A DNA stretch of 64,000 nucleotides from Gloeopeniophorella convolvens. Its lineage: Eukaryota > Basidiomycota > Agaricomycetes > Russulales. The DNA lies in NCBI GenBank assembly GCA_022496205.1, contig WTXD01000023.1, forward strand, positions 124,001-188,000. Direction: 5' to 3'. Below are positions 12,579 through 24,491 of this stretch, piece after piece (positions within the stretch are counted from its first letter, which is position 1; each line of letters opens with the position of its first letter). A program made the translations under genes and the position numbers. Below the pieces are notes generated by a model. That model searched no databases. It saw only the letters and a program-made list of their open reading frames with translations, and was not told the origin of the DNA.

Positions 12579-13439
12579 CCAGCGGCCATGCTGCTGAGTG
12601 GCATTGTGAGATCGAAAAGGGTGCGGCTTAAACGCCGTTTACGTCAATATGCGCCCGCCAAAGTTGGATCGAATGCTGCGCGAACCTTTCAACGGTGACC
12701 GGTGATTCTTGGCCTAGCGCTAGGGCGAGTGCGGGAAAGCTATTTTGAGCTAAAAACGTGGCAGAGCAACTTCCTTACTGCAGCGTCATCCTCTCAATCC
12801 TTGCACCCGTTCGACCAGTCGCTGCCGACTCAAGCAGACACCCTGAAGATTGGCCAAGGCCGCCAAAGAAAAGCCCATGCCATCGATATCCTGTACGTAA
12901 TGCATAGCAAATTGGCGTCTAGAAATCCCCGTCTGGCACGATGAAACAGAGCGGCAGAGAGCGGCCGGTCATACTCAGCGTATATTTAATTAACACACTG
13001 GCGCCCTGCTGACGAATGACGGAACTTGAAGTGACTACTTACTTAGTGAACCGGGTCAAAAGAAAAGGCTTCAATGATGAGCGCAAGCTTGAATGGCACC
13101 GCGAAAGGTGGCCGGCGACCGCCGGGAGAAATAAACCCCGGTCGGGAAGGACGTGGCCGGGTTTAGGACCGGGCCGCCGACTGGCGTTGAAGTGGTTTTC
13201 TTCAAACCAGTGGCAAGGCAGCCGCTGGAGTCATCAACTTGGAACCATTGCGTCGATTTTGAATCCTAGGAGGGCAGGGAAACATAGTACGTGCTTAGAA
13301 CATCATTCACGTCACATGTCAGTTCAGATCGAAAAGTGCGGAGGTAAAAGGAAAAACAATTCCCCCGATGTCAAGTACTATTGGCGGAGTCACCGCGTCG
13401 TATCACTGCTGTATCGTCATCATAGGTGGCTGGACAGGT
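12579..13439. other. Intergenic stretch upstream of P450-3
   Basis: No gene recognised. The longest open frame (144 aa, plus strand) has no family features. The right end borders the first unit of the tandem duplication. Confidence 0.4.
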
Positions 13440-13525
13440 CAAGTACGTGAAGCAAGATGTGAAAGGCGCTGGCAAAGTATCCAACCGATTCGGTGACATT
13501 ATGTGTTACTTACTCGAGGGCGGTG

Positions 13526-15664
13526 TTAGCGTGCCAACACTTCAGCAGCAAGCAAACCCTCCGCCTTCCCGTCTCTGGGGAAAATGCAGTATGGGAACTG
13601 TGCTGGGCGACTGTGACAGCCTTGGTCAGCCTCGAGGAATATCCCGCAAATGGGGGAGTGATAAGCGTACCGAACCACATCCAATGCGTAGGTGGGCTCG
13701 ACTGAGAGCAGATTCCCTTCAGAGTCTCGTTTTCTTTCGATGTTGAAAACCGAGAGCAGAGATGCGACGAGAATGAATAACGTTGTGTCGACGAAATGTC
13801 TCGCTGGGCAGATACGCTTTCCGAAGCCGAATGCTACTGAGGGTGTAGGATCGTCTCGCAGACTTCCGTTTGGGTTTAGAAAGCGTTCCGGCCTGAATTT
13901 TTGTGGCTCCGGATATACTCGTGGATCCTGGAGTAATGCCCTAAACAGTGTCAGATACGCTCAGGATAGAGTTTAAAAAGGCTCACCGGGTATTCCCAAT
14001 GATGATGGCGCCTTGAAAATATCAGGATGGCCTCCGCCACGAACGACTCCGTGTTGTGAGGACATACCTTTCGGGATGAAGTAACCTTCGTAGAGGTCAT
14101 CCTGAATTGTAGCGTGAGGAACCGCTGAAGTTCATCAACAAATCGGCTCTTAGAAGGTAGCCATCCGGGCGGAAAGAGCTCACCGAGGGGTGCGACAGGG
14201 TGCCACCGGAGCACTTCTTTGCAGATTGCGTCGGTGTAGGGTAATGACGGGCGGTCCTCGAAGGTCGGTAGTCGCTCACGTGCGGTTACGGAGTCGAGCT
14301 CCGCTTGGGCTCGCCGTTGTACTTCAGGGTTTAGAAGGGCTGCCAATAAGAATGCCATGATAGCAGAGCCCGTCTTTCATGAAGTCTATCAATTGTCAAT
14401 GTCGAGAAATACGGGAAACAGCGCGTACTGTGTCGGCTCCAGCTGGAACAATGTTAGCAGAGGGCACTACTGCGATTAGGGGTGCCAATACCTGAATACA
14501 TAGATCCTAGACCATGTATAAGGAGTTCTTCTGCCTTCACGCGCTCTGAGGCATCTAACTTTTGCAGTTCCTGCAGATTTTGGAGTGCAAGCGAAGGTTG
14601 AGCATCGCCTGTCACCTTTTGTGAATGTGTGACGAACGATTCGAATAAGCGCAGAAATCTACGTACCATACCGCTTTTGACAAATTCAATCGGGGCATAC
14701 CGAACTTGTCGCCATATATCTTGACCTGCACGAGCAAGCGGCTTGTAGCTGATCCAGGAGAAGCTCTCTGGAATATGTCGCACTGTGGCACGCTACAGTC
14801 AGCGGCTACGGATGCCAACGACAATGGCAAAGTCTAGCTGACGAAAGGGAAGCTCATTCACGAGGAGTCTCCCGGCTTGGAGCGCTGGAAGCCCGATTCT
14901 GTTCATCTCCTGAGCAACCAACAGCTTCGGGTCATCGTTCCCTCGGACTTCATATCCATATATCATCGTTAATATGAGCTCCCCCTGTAGACTGCCGTGG
15001 GTGAGGAAGGTGTCAAGCTTCAGTTCCAAAAACAATGTTGTACTGACAGGTCTATGTGTGCTTCAAATTCCTCCGGGCGCTCTAGAATCCGATTTAGGAG
15101 CACACGTGTCCGGGTCTGTTGCATATGTCTGTACTTCTGGATCTCCCCTGGGCGCAGGCCACGTTCCACAAAGTTGCGTGTCATATGGAACTTCTCACCA
15201 AACCGCGTTGCCGTCAGATGCAGGTCCCACCCCATCCTAGGGACTATCAGCACGCAAAAAGGAGCAAGGGGACAAAACAAGTACATCTCGAACATCGTAT
15301 TGACAGGTCTGTCGGAGTAGATGCTGCCACGTTTCTCGAACAGGTCCTTGACTACTTTGACTGAGTTCAAGATGACGATAACTTTCCCGAATACTCGCAG
15401 ACATATGATATCGCCTGCAGTTCCAGGCGTGAGTTTGCATGAATAAGCGAAGCAGGACTCCGCACCATATTGCTGTCCATATTCAGCATACTTGAGCCAA
15501 GGAGTCTCTTTCGGAACGTCTAATAGGTTGCCAACCACAGGCAAACGTCGCGGTCCAGGAGGGTAGGGCACGCCACCTCGTCTGCGGTAGTCATGGAGAG
15601 CCCTTAGGGCAACGAGCAATCCAAGAGCTACAAGGAAGTCGAGCAAAGTTGACGAATGGAGCAT
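13526..15664 (-). CDS. Cytochrome P450, duplicate copy A with altered heme signature, P450-4
   Basis: P450 of the same architecture as its neighbours. It is a recent duplicate of the gene at 18101-20252; their third exons differ at 6 of 63 residues. The ATG at 15664 (MLHSSTLLDF) is shared by both copies; an upstream in-frame ATG at 15712 is less likely. Motifs: VPYPPGPRRLPVVGN, I-helix AGADT on a 14-nt microexon (14429-14442), ExxR in CKEVLRW, and PERF. Three features are unusual: the heme signature reads FGFGKRICPARHF, with Ala (codon 13802-13804) in place of the last Gly of FxxGxRxCxG; the C-helix WRxxR is FHMTR, so Trp is lost; and the C-terminus is RPAQFPYCIFPRD. The frame is open throughout, stop at 13526-13528. 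It may have shifted redox or substrate properties; this is inference. Confidence 0.88.
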
Positions 15665-15723
15665 ATGAGACGCAAGCGGGAGTATGGGGATGCCGGGCAT
15701 GCAGAGGGTCATTTGCTCCGGTC

Positions 15724-15730
15724 TATTTAA
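15724..15730 (-). promoter_or_regulatory. TATA-like box of P450-4
   Basis: On the minus strand this reads TTAAATA, 60 bp before the ATG at 15664. The same box and surrounding bases occur before the duplicate gene at 20310-20316. Confidence 0.45.
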
Positions 15731-15734
15731 CGGT

Positions 15735-17984
15735 CAGCGCATCTCGGTAACCCAGTGGATCTCGGGTGTCCAGCAGGGTAACTTCGGCATAGAATGACTT
15801 GAGCGATGTCCTAGGCCTGGTCCCGGTGATGGCCTCGATGGACGGGACCCAAATCAAGCATCCGTTGTCTATCGGTTCCAGACGTAGTGCTAGTTTCACA
15901 CCGGAGGCGCAAGGGTGACGAGACTTGATCAAGATTGCACTGAGAATGCGTGATTCTACTTGTGAGTTATGAGCAAGCCGGAAGCTGCGGCGGGAGACCG
16001 AGACCTAGAAATGGATAATCTGGAATCAACATGGCGGTGCCACAAAACTCAAAATACCGGGGCTGCGCAACCTGCATCGCACTTTAAGGTTACAAGAGCA
16101 TGGGGTACTATATGTCAGAAGGGTGCCCGGGTTGAAGTTTCCCCCGAAACTTATATTCGCCCTGACAGAGACCCTTGGGCCCCATGCGACCACCTCGGTG
16201 CTATACTTAAGGATCACTCACCTTCGCCTGTCAGAGCACGTAGTGCTTCCAGCGGATGGTCGTAAATCTCGGAAGCACGATCGTTCATGGACTCTGGAGT
16301 GGTGGTCCAGCGCAAAAGTTGGTTGAGTAGCGATAGCCTTTGGTGATGGTGGCGTTCCCGCACTAGAGTTGGTCAGCTGCCCGGTATACCGACCAATTGC
16401 TGCGCGGTGATACACTCACTTCGGGACGTTTCGCTGACATGAATAGATTCCGCGGGCCCCCGCCGCGGAGACTTATCGGCCGCAAGGACGCAGGGAAGAT
16501 GTCCGGTATCGCGTTCCCCGTGCATTCTGGTGCAATGTATTCATTGCACTGTCCAAGATGGTACGTACGTGCCGCCCACCCCGCGGGGGAGCCGCCAGGG
16601 CATCGCGGCATGGGTGGCACCTATGACAGGCATTCAGAAGGACAACGCCACCGTCCGGGCGCTCCGCGTGTGTCAAAAGAGCTCTGGAGTGAAGGGGCGG
16701 TGCCACCTTCGAAGGGTCCCTTGACCCGGCCGGGCTGTGGTAGGACCGCGAACTCGCTCAAATTCACGACTTTTTACGCGTTGTCATCAAGACATGCCTA
16801 GGATTTATGCTCAGAGACAAAGATAGTTCTTTGCACGGCGCACAGATGACTCGGAGCAACAGCGGGAAGACGGAAGACATCTAGGAGTGCGTTATGGGCA
16901 AGAATGTAAATTGGCCACATGACCGACCGACCCCATACATGAGATTGAGTACTAACTTCGTATTGCTTTGGTCGAATCATTCACAGAGTATTGAATAAAA
17001 CCTGCCCGGGAATGATGGTCAAGCCCGCCCAGACTCTATGGGCACATGAGGTTGCCGGCATCACTGCTACAACCAGGCTTCGCGGCGGAAGGCCCGCCCA
17101 GCGGCGTTGCGGACGAGTGAGCGCAGCTGTCCTTCCGCGCGATGCACCGCACCCACGACAGCTGCGGCTTGAAGCACGTCCCGGAAACATCGATGTGGAG
17201 TTGGAGAGCCTTTCCGTTGGATTCGCGTTATGCTTCCTATGGTATGCAGTCCGGACATAACCTATAGCTGGTGGAGGAGGTCCGAGACTTTCCGTGCGAC
17301 TATGCCTCCAGTGCCTTGGATCATCTGCCGTAAGTATTTGGCCGAAGGTGAAGTCGCTCATGGAGAGGAAGTCCTTATGAGAGGAGGGGTGTTGGGATGA
17401 AGATAGTGTCAAAGCACAAATCGACGGGCCTGACCAGTGCCAGAACGGTAAGTGAACCGGCCCTCCCGAATCAGCATACGAGCACTCAACGTCAACCCGA
17501 GCCGTCGATGCGAAATTGTGGATATTCCTCTCTAGCGGTGGCCGGTCCGATTTGGCGTCTCTAGGGATCCACAGCCCAGATGTGCGGTTGGAGGCTGTAG
17601 GCATATGCAAGGTGCGCTGTTCAGATGCGCTCTATAACCAGGAACCGGGGCGCACTCTTCGACGTCTGGCGAAACATAACATCACGAGTCGGCCATTAGT
17701 AGGTTCTGATTGTTGCTGAAGCGCTGAATGTTTCGATATAGACGTAGGGTATGAATATGGAAGTGATGGATAGAGGGGCCTCGGAGGAAGTCGCCAGTCG
17801 CGTCAGCACTGGGGCCTGTAAGTCATTGAAAGGTTGGCTCTGGCGGCCTTCCGATCGCCGTGGGGGGGGGGGGGGGCGCGAGAATGTTTGGTCATACATT
17901 CACACGATCTGGGCCTAAGCGCCAAGGAAGGCCACCAAGAACGATTCGACAACATCACATTGTAGGATTATCACTGTGGCTCTA
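15735..17984. other. Upstream region of P450-4 without convincing gene
   Basis: A 209-aa minus-strand open frame (16981-17610) exists, but its counterpart in unit B is broken into different frames, so it is probably not coding. The part at about 15850-16735 is absent from unit B and has no recognised content. Confidence 0.5.
17862..17876 (+). repeat. Homopolymer run of 15 G
   Basis: An uninterrupted G run in the noncoding upstream part of unit A. The unit B counterpart has only short G runs. Such runs are hard to sequence, so the exact length is uncertain. Confidence 0.85.
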
Positions 17985-18100
17985 CGGGTGAAGTACGTGA
18001 AGCTTGAAGCTTGAAGCAAGATGCGGAAGGTGCAGGACAAGCGCCGACGAGTATTCAAACAATACGACAATGACACGCAGTGCCTAGTACTCAAGCGGTG

Positions 18101-20252
18101 CTAGCGTGCCAACACTTCAGCAGCAAGCAAATCTTCCGCCTCCCCGTCTCTGGGGACAATGCGGTATGGAAACTGCGCTGGGCAGCTGTGACGGCCTTGG
18201 TCAGCCTCAAGGAACATCTCGCAACCGGGACAGTGATAGGCGCACCGGATTACATCTAATGCATAGGTGGGCTCGACTGGGAGCAGATTCCCTTCAGAGT
18301 CTCGTTTTCTTTCGATGTTGAAAACCGAGAGCAGAGATGCGACGAGAATGAATAACGTTGTATCGACGAAATGCCTCGCTGGGCAGATGCGCTTTCCGAA
18401 ACCAAATGCGACTGAGAGCGTAGGATCGTCTCGCAGACTTCCATCTAGATTTAGAAAGCGTTCCGGCTTGAATTGCTGTGGCTCCGGATATACTCGTGGA
18501 TCCTGAAGTAATGCCCTAAGCGGGGTCAGGTCTGGTCAGGCACGCTCAGGATAGAGATTCAAAAATGCTCACCAGGTATTCCCAATGATGATAGCGCCTT
18601 GGAAAGATCAGGATGACCTCTACCATGAAGGGTTCTGTGTCGTAAAGACGTACCTTTTGGGATGAAGTAACCTTCGTAGACGGCATCCTGAACTGTAGCA
18701 TGAGGAACCGCTAAAGTCCATCAATAACTCGGCTCTCAGCCACTGTCCGCGCGGAAAGAGCTCACCGAGGGGTGTGACAGGCTGCCACCGCAGCACTTCC
18801 TTGCAGACTGCGTCGGTGTAGGGCAGTAATGGGCGGTCTTCGAAGGTCGGTAGCCGCTCGCGTGCGGTTACGGAATCGAGCTCTGCTTGGGCTTCCCGTT
18901 GTACTGCAGGATTCAGAAGCACCGCAAGCAGAAATGTCATGATAGCAGAGCCCGTCTTTCATAAATTCTATCAACCGACAATGTCGAGAGGTACGGGGAA
19001 CAGCGCGTACTGATTCTGCTCCAGCTGGAACAATGTTAGCAGAGGACATTACAGCGATTAGGGATGGGCTGATACCTGAATACATAGACCCCAGTCCATG
19101 TGCAATGAGTTCTTCTGCCTCCACGCGCTCTGAAATATCTAGCTTCTGCAGTTCATGCAGATTTTGGAGTGCTAGCGAAGGTTGAGCATCGCCTGTCACC
19201 TTTTGTGAATGTGTGACGAACAATTCGAATAAGCACAGAAATCTACGTACCATGCCGCTTTTGACAAATTCAATCGGAGCATACCGAACCTGCCGCCATA
19301 TGTCCTGACCTGCACGAGCAAGCGGCTTGTAGCTGATCCAGGAGAGGCTCTCTGGAATATATCGCACTGTGGCACGCTACAGTCAGCGGCTATGAAGGCC
19401 AATGATAATGGCGAAGTCTGACTGACGAAAGGAAAGCTCATTCACGAGGAGTTTCCCATGTTGGAGCGCTGGAAGCCCGATTCTGTTCATCTCCTGGGCA
19501 GCCCAAAGCTTCGGGTCATCGTTCCCTCGGACTTCATATCCATATGTCATCGTTAATATGAGCTCCCCCTGTAGACTGCTGTGGGTGAGGAAGGTGTCAA
19601 GCTTCAGTTCCAAAAACAATGTTGTACTGACAGGTCTATGTGCGCTTCAAACTCCTCCGGGCGCTCTAGAATCCGATTTAGGAGCACACATGTCCGGGTC
19701 TGTTGCATGTGCTTGTACTTCTGAATCTCCCCTGGACGCAGGCCACGCTCCACAAAGTTGCGTGTCATATGGAACTTCTCACCGAACCGCGTTACTATCA
19801 GCTGTAGGTCCCACTCCATCCTGGGGGTCATCAGCACGCAGAAAGGAGCAGTGACAAAACAAGTACATTTCGAACATCGTATTGGCGGGTCTGTCGGAGT
19901 AGATGCCGCTACGTTTCTCGAACAGGTCCTTGACTGCTTTGGCTGAGTTCAAGATGACGATAACCTTCCCGAACACTCGTAGGCATATGATATCGCCTGT
20001 GGTTCCACACGTGAGTTTGCATGAATAAGAATAAGCGAAGCAGGACTCCGCACCATATTGCTGTCCATATTCAGCATACTTGAGCCAAGGAGTCTCTTTC
20101 GGGATGTCCAACAGGTTACCAACCACAGGCAAACATCGCGGTCCAGGAGGATAGGGTAGGCCACCTCGTCTGCGGTAGTCATGGAGAGCCCTTAGGGCAA
20201 CGAGCAATCCAAGAGCTACAAGGAAGTCGAGCAAAGTTGACGAATGGAGCAT
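18101..20252 (-). CDS. Cytochrome P450, duplicate copy B with Glu-Ser I-helix, P450-5
   Basis: Near-identical sister of P450-4 with the same exon plan. The ATG at 20252 (MLHSSTLLDF) was chosen by match to copy A; a further in-frame ATG lies at 20261. It has LPYPPGPRCLPVVGN, C-helix FHMTR (Trp absent, as in copy A), ExxR in CKEVLRW and heme signature FGFGKRICPARHF with Ala (18377-18379) in place of Gly. The 14-nt I-helix microexon (19011-19024) differs from copy A at three bases, turning AGADT into AGAES: Asp becomes Glu and the oxygen-activating Thr becomes Ser. Both are conservative, so activity may persist. The frame is open to the TAG stop at 18101-18103. Duplication plus motif change suggests functional divergence or early decay. 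Confidence 0.87.
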
Positions 20253-20309
20253 ATGAGACACAAGCGAGAGTGGGGATGCCGGGCGTGCAGAGAGTTGTCT
20301 GCCCTGGTC

Positions 20310-20316
20310 TATTTAA
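20310..20316 (-). promoter_or_regulatory. TATA-like box of P450-5
   Basis: TTAAATA on the minus strand, 58 bp before the ATG at 20252. It is conserved with the box of the duplicate gene P450-4. Confidence 0.45.
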
Positions 20317-20319
20317 CGG

Positions 20320-21597
20320 TCAGCGTATCTCGGTAACCCAGTTGAGCCCGGGTGTATATTAGAACGAGCCTGGTATAGAATGGCTTGGGCAGCATCCTGA
20401 GCCCAGTCCCGGCGTGATGGCCTTGATAGACAGGCCGTAGTAGGATCAGGAACTCGTTTAGATTCACGACGTTGTACGTGTTGCTATCTACTGGAGACAT
20501 GCCTGGGATATGTGCTTGAAGACAAAGATAGCTCTTCGCGCAGATGGCTCGGAGCAATAGCCGGAAGAGGCATCTGGGAGTGCGTTTATGGACAAGAATG
20601 TGGATTGGCGACATAAGCAAACGACCGCGCACATGAATTTAGTACTAACCTTGTATTGCTTTCGTTGAGTTCTTCACAATGTATTGAATAAAGCCTGCCC
20701 GGGAATGACACTGGGCTTGCACTGGGCGCAAGAGGTTGCCGGCATCACTGCTGCATTCAGGTTCAATGACTGCGGCAGCACGTCCCAAAAGCATTGATGC
20801 AGAGTCGGAGGACCTTCCTGTTGGACTCGCGTTATGTTCGCTACGGTATGCGGTCCGATGATAACCTAAGGCTAATGGTGGAGGTCCGGAACGTTCCGTG
20901 CGACTAGGCCTCCAGCGCCTTGGACCAATCTGCCGCAAGCATTCGGGCGAAGGTGGAGCCGCTCACGGAGAGGAGATTCTTATGTCTTATGAGGAAAGCA
21001 GTGTTGGGAGAGGAATAGTGGAACACAAATAAATAGGCTGACCAGTGACTAAACGGTAAGTGAACCTCCCGAAGCAGCATACGAACAATCAACCCGAGCC
21101 ATCGGTGCAGAATTGCACACATTTCTCTTGCGGTGGTCGGACCGATTTGACGCGCCAATGTTTTCACAGTGCAGACGGTTGGAGACCCAGGTAGGCATAT
21201 GAATGTGCGCTGTTCGTTTGCGTCCTGGATTCGGAAGCCAGGGCGCGTTTTTCGACGTCCGGCGAAACATAACGTGATGAGTCGGCCATTGATAGGTTCT
21301 GCTAGCTGTTGAATGTTTCGATATAGGCATGAGATATGGATGTGGAAGTAATAGGTAGAGTAAGTCGTCGGCCGCCTCAGCGCTGAGATCGAATAGGTCG
21401 TTGGAAAGTTGGCTCGGGAGGACCGGGGCGCATGCAAATGCTTAGTCATATATTCACACGGTCTCGGAATCAGCCTGGGGCTTCGAAGCGCTCAGCGCCG
21501 AGAACAAGATAACATCATGCAATAAGTAGCACATCTACGATACATAACACCGTCGTCTGGGTGTTCCGCTGATGTGGTGACGGTATCGTTGCCAGGG
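20320..21597. other. Noncoding upstream region of P450-5 and spacer to DUF6535 gene
   Basis: Homologous to about 15735-17935 minus a 0.9 kb segment. A 181-aa minus-strand frame is present but is not conserved in frame with unit A. No gene is supported. Confidence 0.5.
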
Positions 21598-24088
21598 TTA
21601 AGGAATGGGCCCGGACCCCAGGGACCTATCGGCCCCGCCGCTGGCGGGGTCGGGCGCGTCAAAGTTCACAACTTTGTCCCCGTCCAGGTGTAGTACAGAC
21701 GAGGTGGCGCTTGAATCCGAGGTTGAATGAGGCAGCGGCCTAGTTGGCAGCGCGACGCTAGGCACCTGCGAGGCCCATCTTGAAGAGGACGGTTGGTCTG
21801 ACGGCGTATCATAAATCGCAGAACGTATCCCCTGTTCCGGGGCGCCCGCGCTAGTGGGGGAGTGGAGAGGCTCGGAGTTCGGATGTGGGGGTACTGGGAT
21901 CGTAGAAGAGGCGGGATTTGGAGGTGCAGGATGATATAACGTATCGGAAGCGGGAGAAGCGGGAGCATGGGTCGACCAGACTTCGATTGCAGCTGATCCT
22001 GTCGACGGCAGGGGCACTGCACCAGACACTAGCCGAGGAGCGAGTTCTACTCCTTCAGCCGTCCCGACTAGCTGTCGAGCTTGCGAGGCGGAGCGAAACG
22101 GACCCGAGATGCGATGTTGGATATCGATGCAGAATGGATACGAGGAAGCTTGCGCGAGGACGACGTCTTCACCATCGGTGGCAGACGGTATATCGGAAAC
22201 GTTGCCAGTGCCTTCATGCAACGAGGCGTAAACAGTATGGATACGCTTCAGGATGATGATATAGAATACGCGTATTGCATGGGGCGTTTCGCTCGATTGT
22301 GCAGAGCGAACTAGCCGGTTCCACACCTCACAGAACTCGTGCTGGAGGTCCGGCAATGCGCTCTGTGCGTCTAGGTTTCGTAGCAGTTCGAACGACCCCG
22401 GCAGTACCCCATTCAACCAGAAATGCGGTAGCTCGGATAGGAAATCGAGGACGTGTCGGACAATGTGGATAAGGTTTGCGAGGAGCAAACTGTCGTGTCC
22501 GTGATCCAAGTAGCGTTGGAAGGCTGACACGGAGACCCCTAAATCTTGCCTGACGAGGTCCACCCAGCGACCACCGCGGTCTTGCGTAAAGGCAATGATA
22601 CTAGCAGTCATGCATCTTGAGTAGAACGCCGTGTACACATCGGCGCTGTAACCCATCCGTACGATATACCCGAATTCGATGGAGCCTAGGAACTCGGGCC
22701 AATACCCTTTGCTGATGTAGGAATGAAGGAACAGTCGCGCAATAGATGGTACCCCACTCAGGACCTTCGTGCAGATGATAATGCGTCGCTGCTGCGTGGT
22801 AAGTGAGACCAAAGTATTGGGCGACAACGTGCGTTCCATAAGTTGGAAGAGGGTGGAAGACAGCTTCATGGTCGGGGTGGAATCGCTGAGCCATTCCAGT
22901 GGGTCTTCTGCTGGCCCCACGCCGCGAAGTCCCACCAGGGAGGCAAAAAACTGTTCGAGTTCACGGTCTTCGTCTAGAGATTCGAGCGTCCAGAGCAAGA
23001 CACGCTTGTCGGTTGATGGGGAATATTGTTGAGCAGATTCCTCTGCTCCGTTTGTTATCCCGTGTAAGAGCCGTCTGCGGTACACATCCATGAGAGTGCG
23101 AACGTGCAGGTACGACTGGTAATCGAGCGCTTGCATCCTGACCAACTTCCATGTAACATTCGAGGCCACGTATTGCATGCCACTGACGCAGTACCAGACG
23201 GACGATGAGAGCGGCGTGTGATATGGACTGTCATGTCGAAGGACTGGAAGGAAGGTGATGCACGCGTACAAGCCTACGCAAAGGCCCACCCACGAAAGCA
23301 CGATGGTGAAGATGGTGTGATTGATGTTGGAGAGGAAGACAACGAGGCCAACGAAGAAGAGGAACAAGGCGATATGGAGGAGTGCGGGTAGTGCCTCGAC
23401 CGTCCAAGGGAGGCCCAGCTTTTCGACGCCTTCTGCGAAGAACGCCCGGATGCGCGCTCGTTTGCGCGGGCTGTATCGTGGCTGGGTCACCCGAAGATAC
23501 CGACGAGCCCACTGCTGTAGTAGCGTTGCCAGGAGCGCGCACGTCAAACTGATCACCAAGCTCATGAGCCAGAGGGCGTTCACCCAAACAGCAGGTGCCG
23601 GTGTTGTGAAGGTGGATGGGTCGGGCAGCGTCGAAGGAATGGCGATACGGGAATCATTGGTGTCTGCAAGCAGCTGGTAGATGTTTGCGAGGTAGAATGC
23701 TGAGGCGTCTTGAGAATTTGGCTGCAGGTTTGGAAGGGAAATTGAGAGGAATGTGGCTACAGTGGCCGAGAAGAGACCGGTCTTCATTCTGCAGATGAGC
23801 TTGGTAGTCGAATGCCTTTAGCGAAGAAGCAGCACGCACGAAGACGAGAATTCCATCCGCATCCCCCTTCCAACTCTCCGTCATCTTCTTGTCTTCTTCA
23901 TCTGCCCGCTCTAGATACATCGAGAACAGTGCCCCAGGACCACTGGAGAGACCCAAATCGCTGTGGACATGTTGGTTCCTCGCCGATTGAGATGAGACGG
24001 TGGGATAAGACGGTCCTGCTGTAGACGGCGTTAGATTGGTATCTGATTCGTATCTGCATGTTGCACCTTGATGACCCCGCACCTGCAT
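21598..24088 (-). CDS. DUF6535 domain membrane protein, copy 1
   Basis: Member of the agaricomycete-expanded DUF6535 family; function unknown. Exon 1 (24088-23840) carries the family entry block SMYLERADEEDKKMTESWKG followed by DADGILVF. An intron with donor GTGCGT and acceptor AG before 23781 then joins to TGLFSATVATF. The remainder is one long exon with several membrane segments (around VNALWLMSLVISLTCALLATLL, read as two halves; ALLHIALFLFFVGLVVFLS; and IVLSWVGLCVGLYACITFLP). A long soluble part and a low-complexity Pro/Ser/Ala-rich tail of about 150 residues follow. The conserved QQWARRYL segment sits between membrane spans. The N-terminus before the family block is uncertain; the ATG at 24088 is simply the first in that frame. 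It sits between the duplicated P450s and P450-6. Confidence 0.85.
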
Positions 24089-24491
24089 GATTCTGCTCCA
24101 TCCCTACGCCTTGGAACTGTTGGTCGGCCTGTAGGTCGTCCATTTGGATTCAGAATACCAAAAGCGTCGCTAGCTGTCCCTGTGTATTGTTGACCAGGAG
24201 ATGGTGAGAGGGAGGGAGAGTAGGAGACGGAAGTTTTGAGGGGAAAGAGCAATAACAAAACTGTCGTCGGAGTGCTAGACCGCAACTTACGTAAATGACC
24301 GGCCGGCCCCGTCGAATGGAGTTTGCGAGACCAGACTCGGCCCTGGCCTGCTCACAACTTGCGTGGCCAATGGCAGCCCGGGAACCAGAGGTATATCATT
24401 GAGCAATCCAAAGCAACGTTGTTATGAACCGTGCTGATACTCGGGCCAGTATACACACAACAAGGTACATATGTCCAATGAACGATTCCAA
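24089..24491. other. Spacer between DUF6535 copy 1 and P450-6 end
   Basis: Presumed promoter of the minus-strand DUF6535 gene. It may hold more N-terminal exon sequence of that gene; nothing certain is seen. Confidence 0.35.

Larger units (their letters stand above)
13440..17935 (-). repeat. Tandem duplication, unit A (P450-4 plus upstream region)
   Basis: This block is collinear with the block at about 17985-21470: the same P450 3' flank (shared GAAGTACGTGAAGC-type start), the same gene, the same promoter (CTATTTAACGGTCAGCG) and the same noncoding upstream sequence (for example GACATGCCT near 16790 and 20500). Unit A is longer because about 0.9 kb (roughly 15850-16735) has no counterpart in unit B. 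Edges are approximate, judged by eye. Confidence 0.8.
17985..21470 (-). repeat. Tandem duplication, unit B (P450-5 plus upstream region)
   Basis: Second copy of the block described for unit A, lying immediately next to it in the same orientation. It ends near a shared motif TATTCACACGGTCT-like (compare about 17900 and 21450). It lacks about 0.9 kb present in unit A. Edges are approximate. Confidence 0.8.

Noticed and set aside
16981..17610. 209-aa minus-strand open frame upstream of P450-4
   Set aside because: The homologous stretch in the duplicated unit B carries the matching residues in different frames with stops, and no domain is recognisable, so coding is unlikely.
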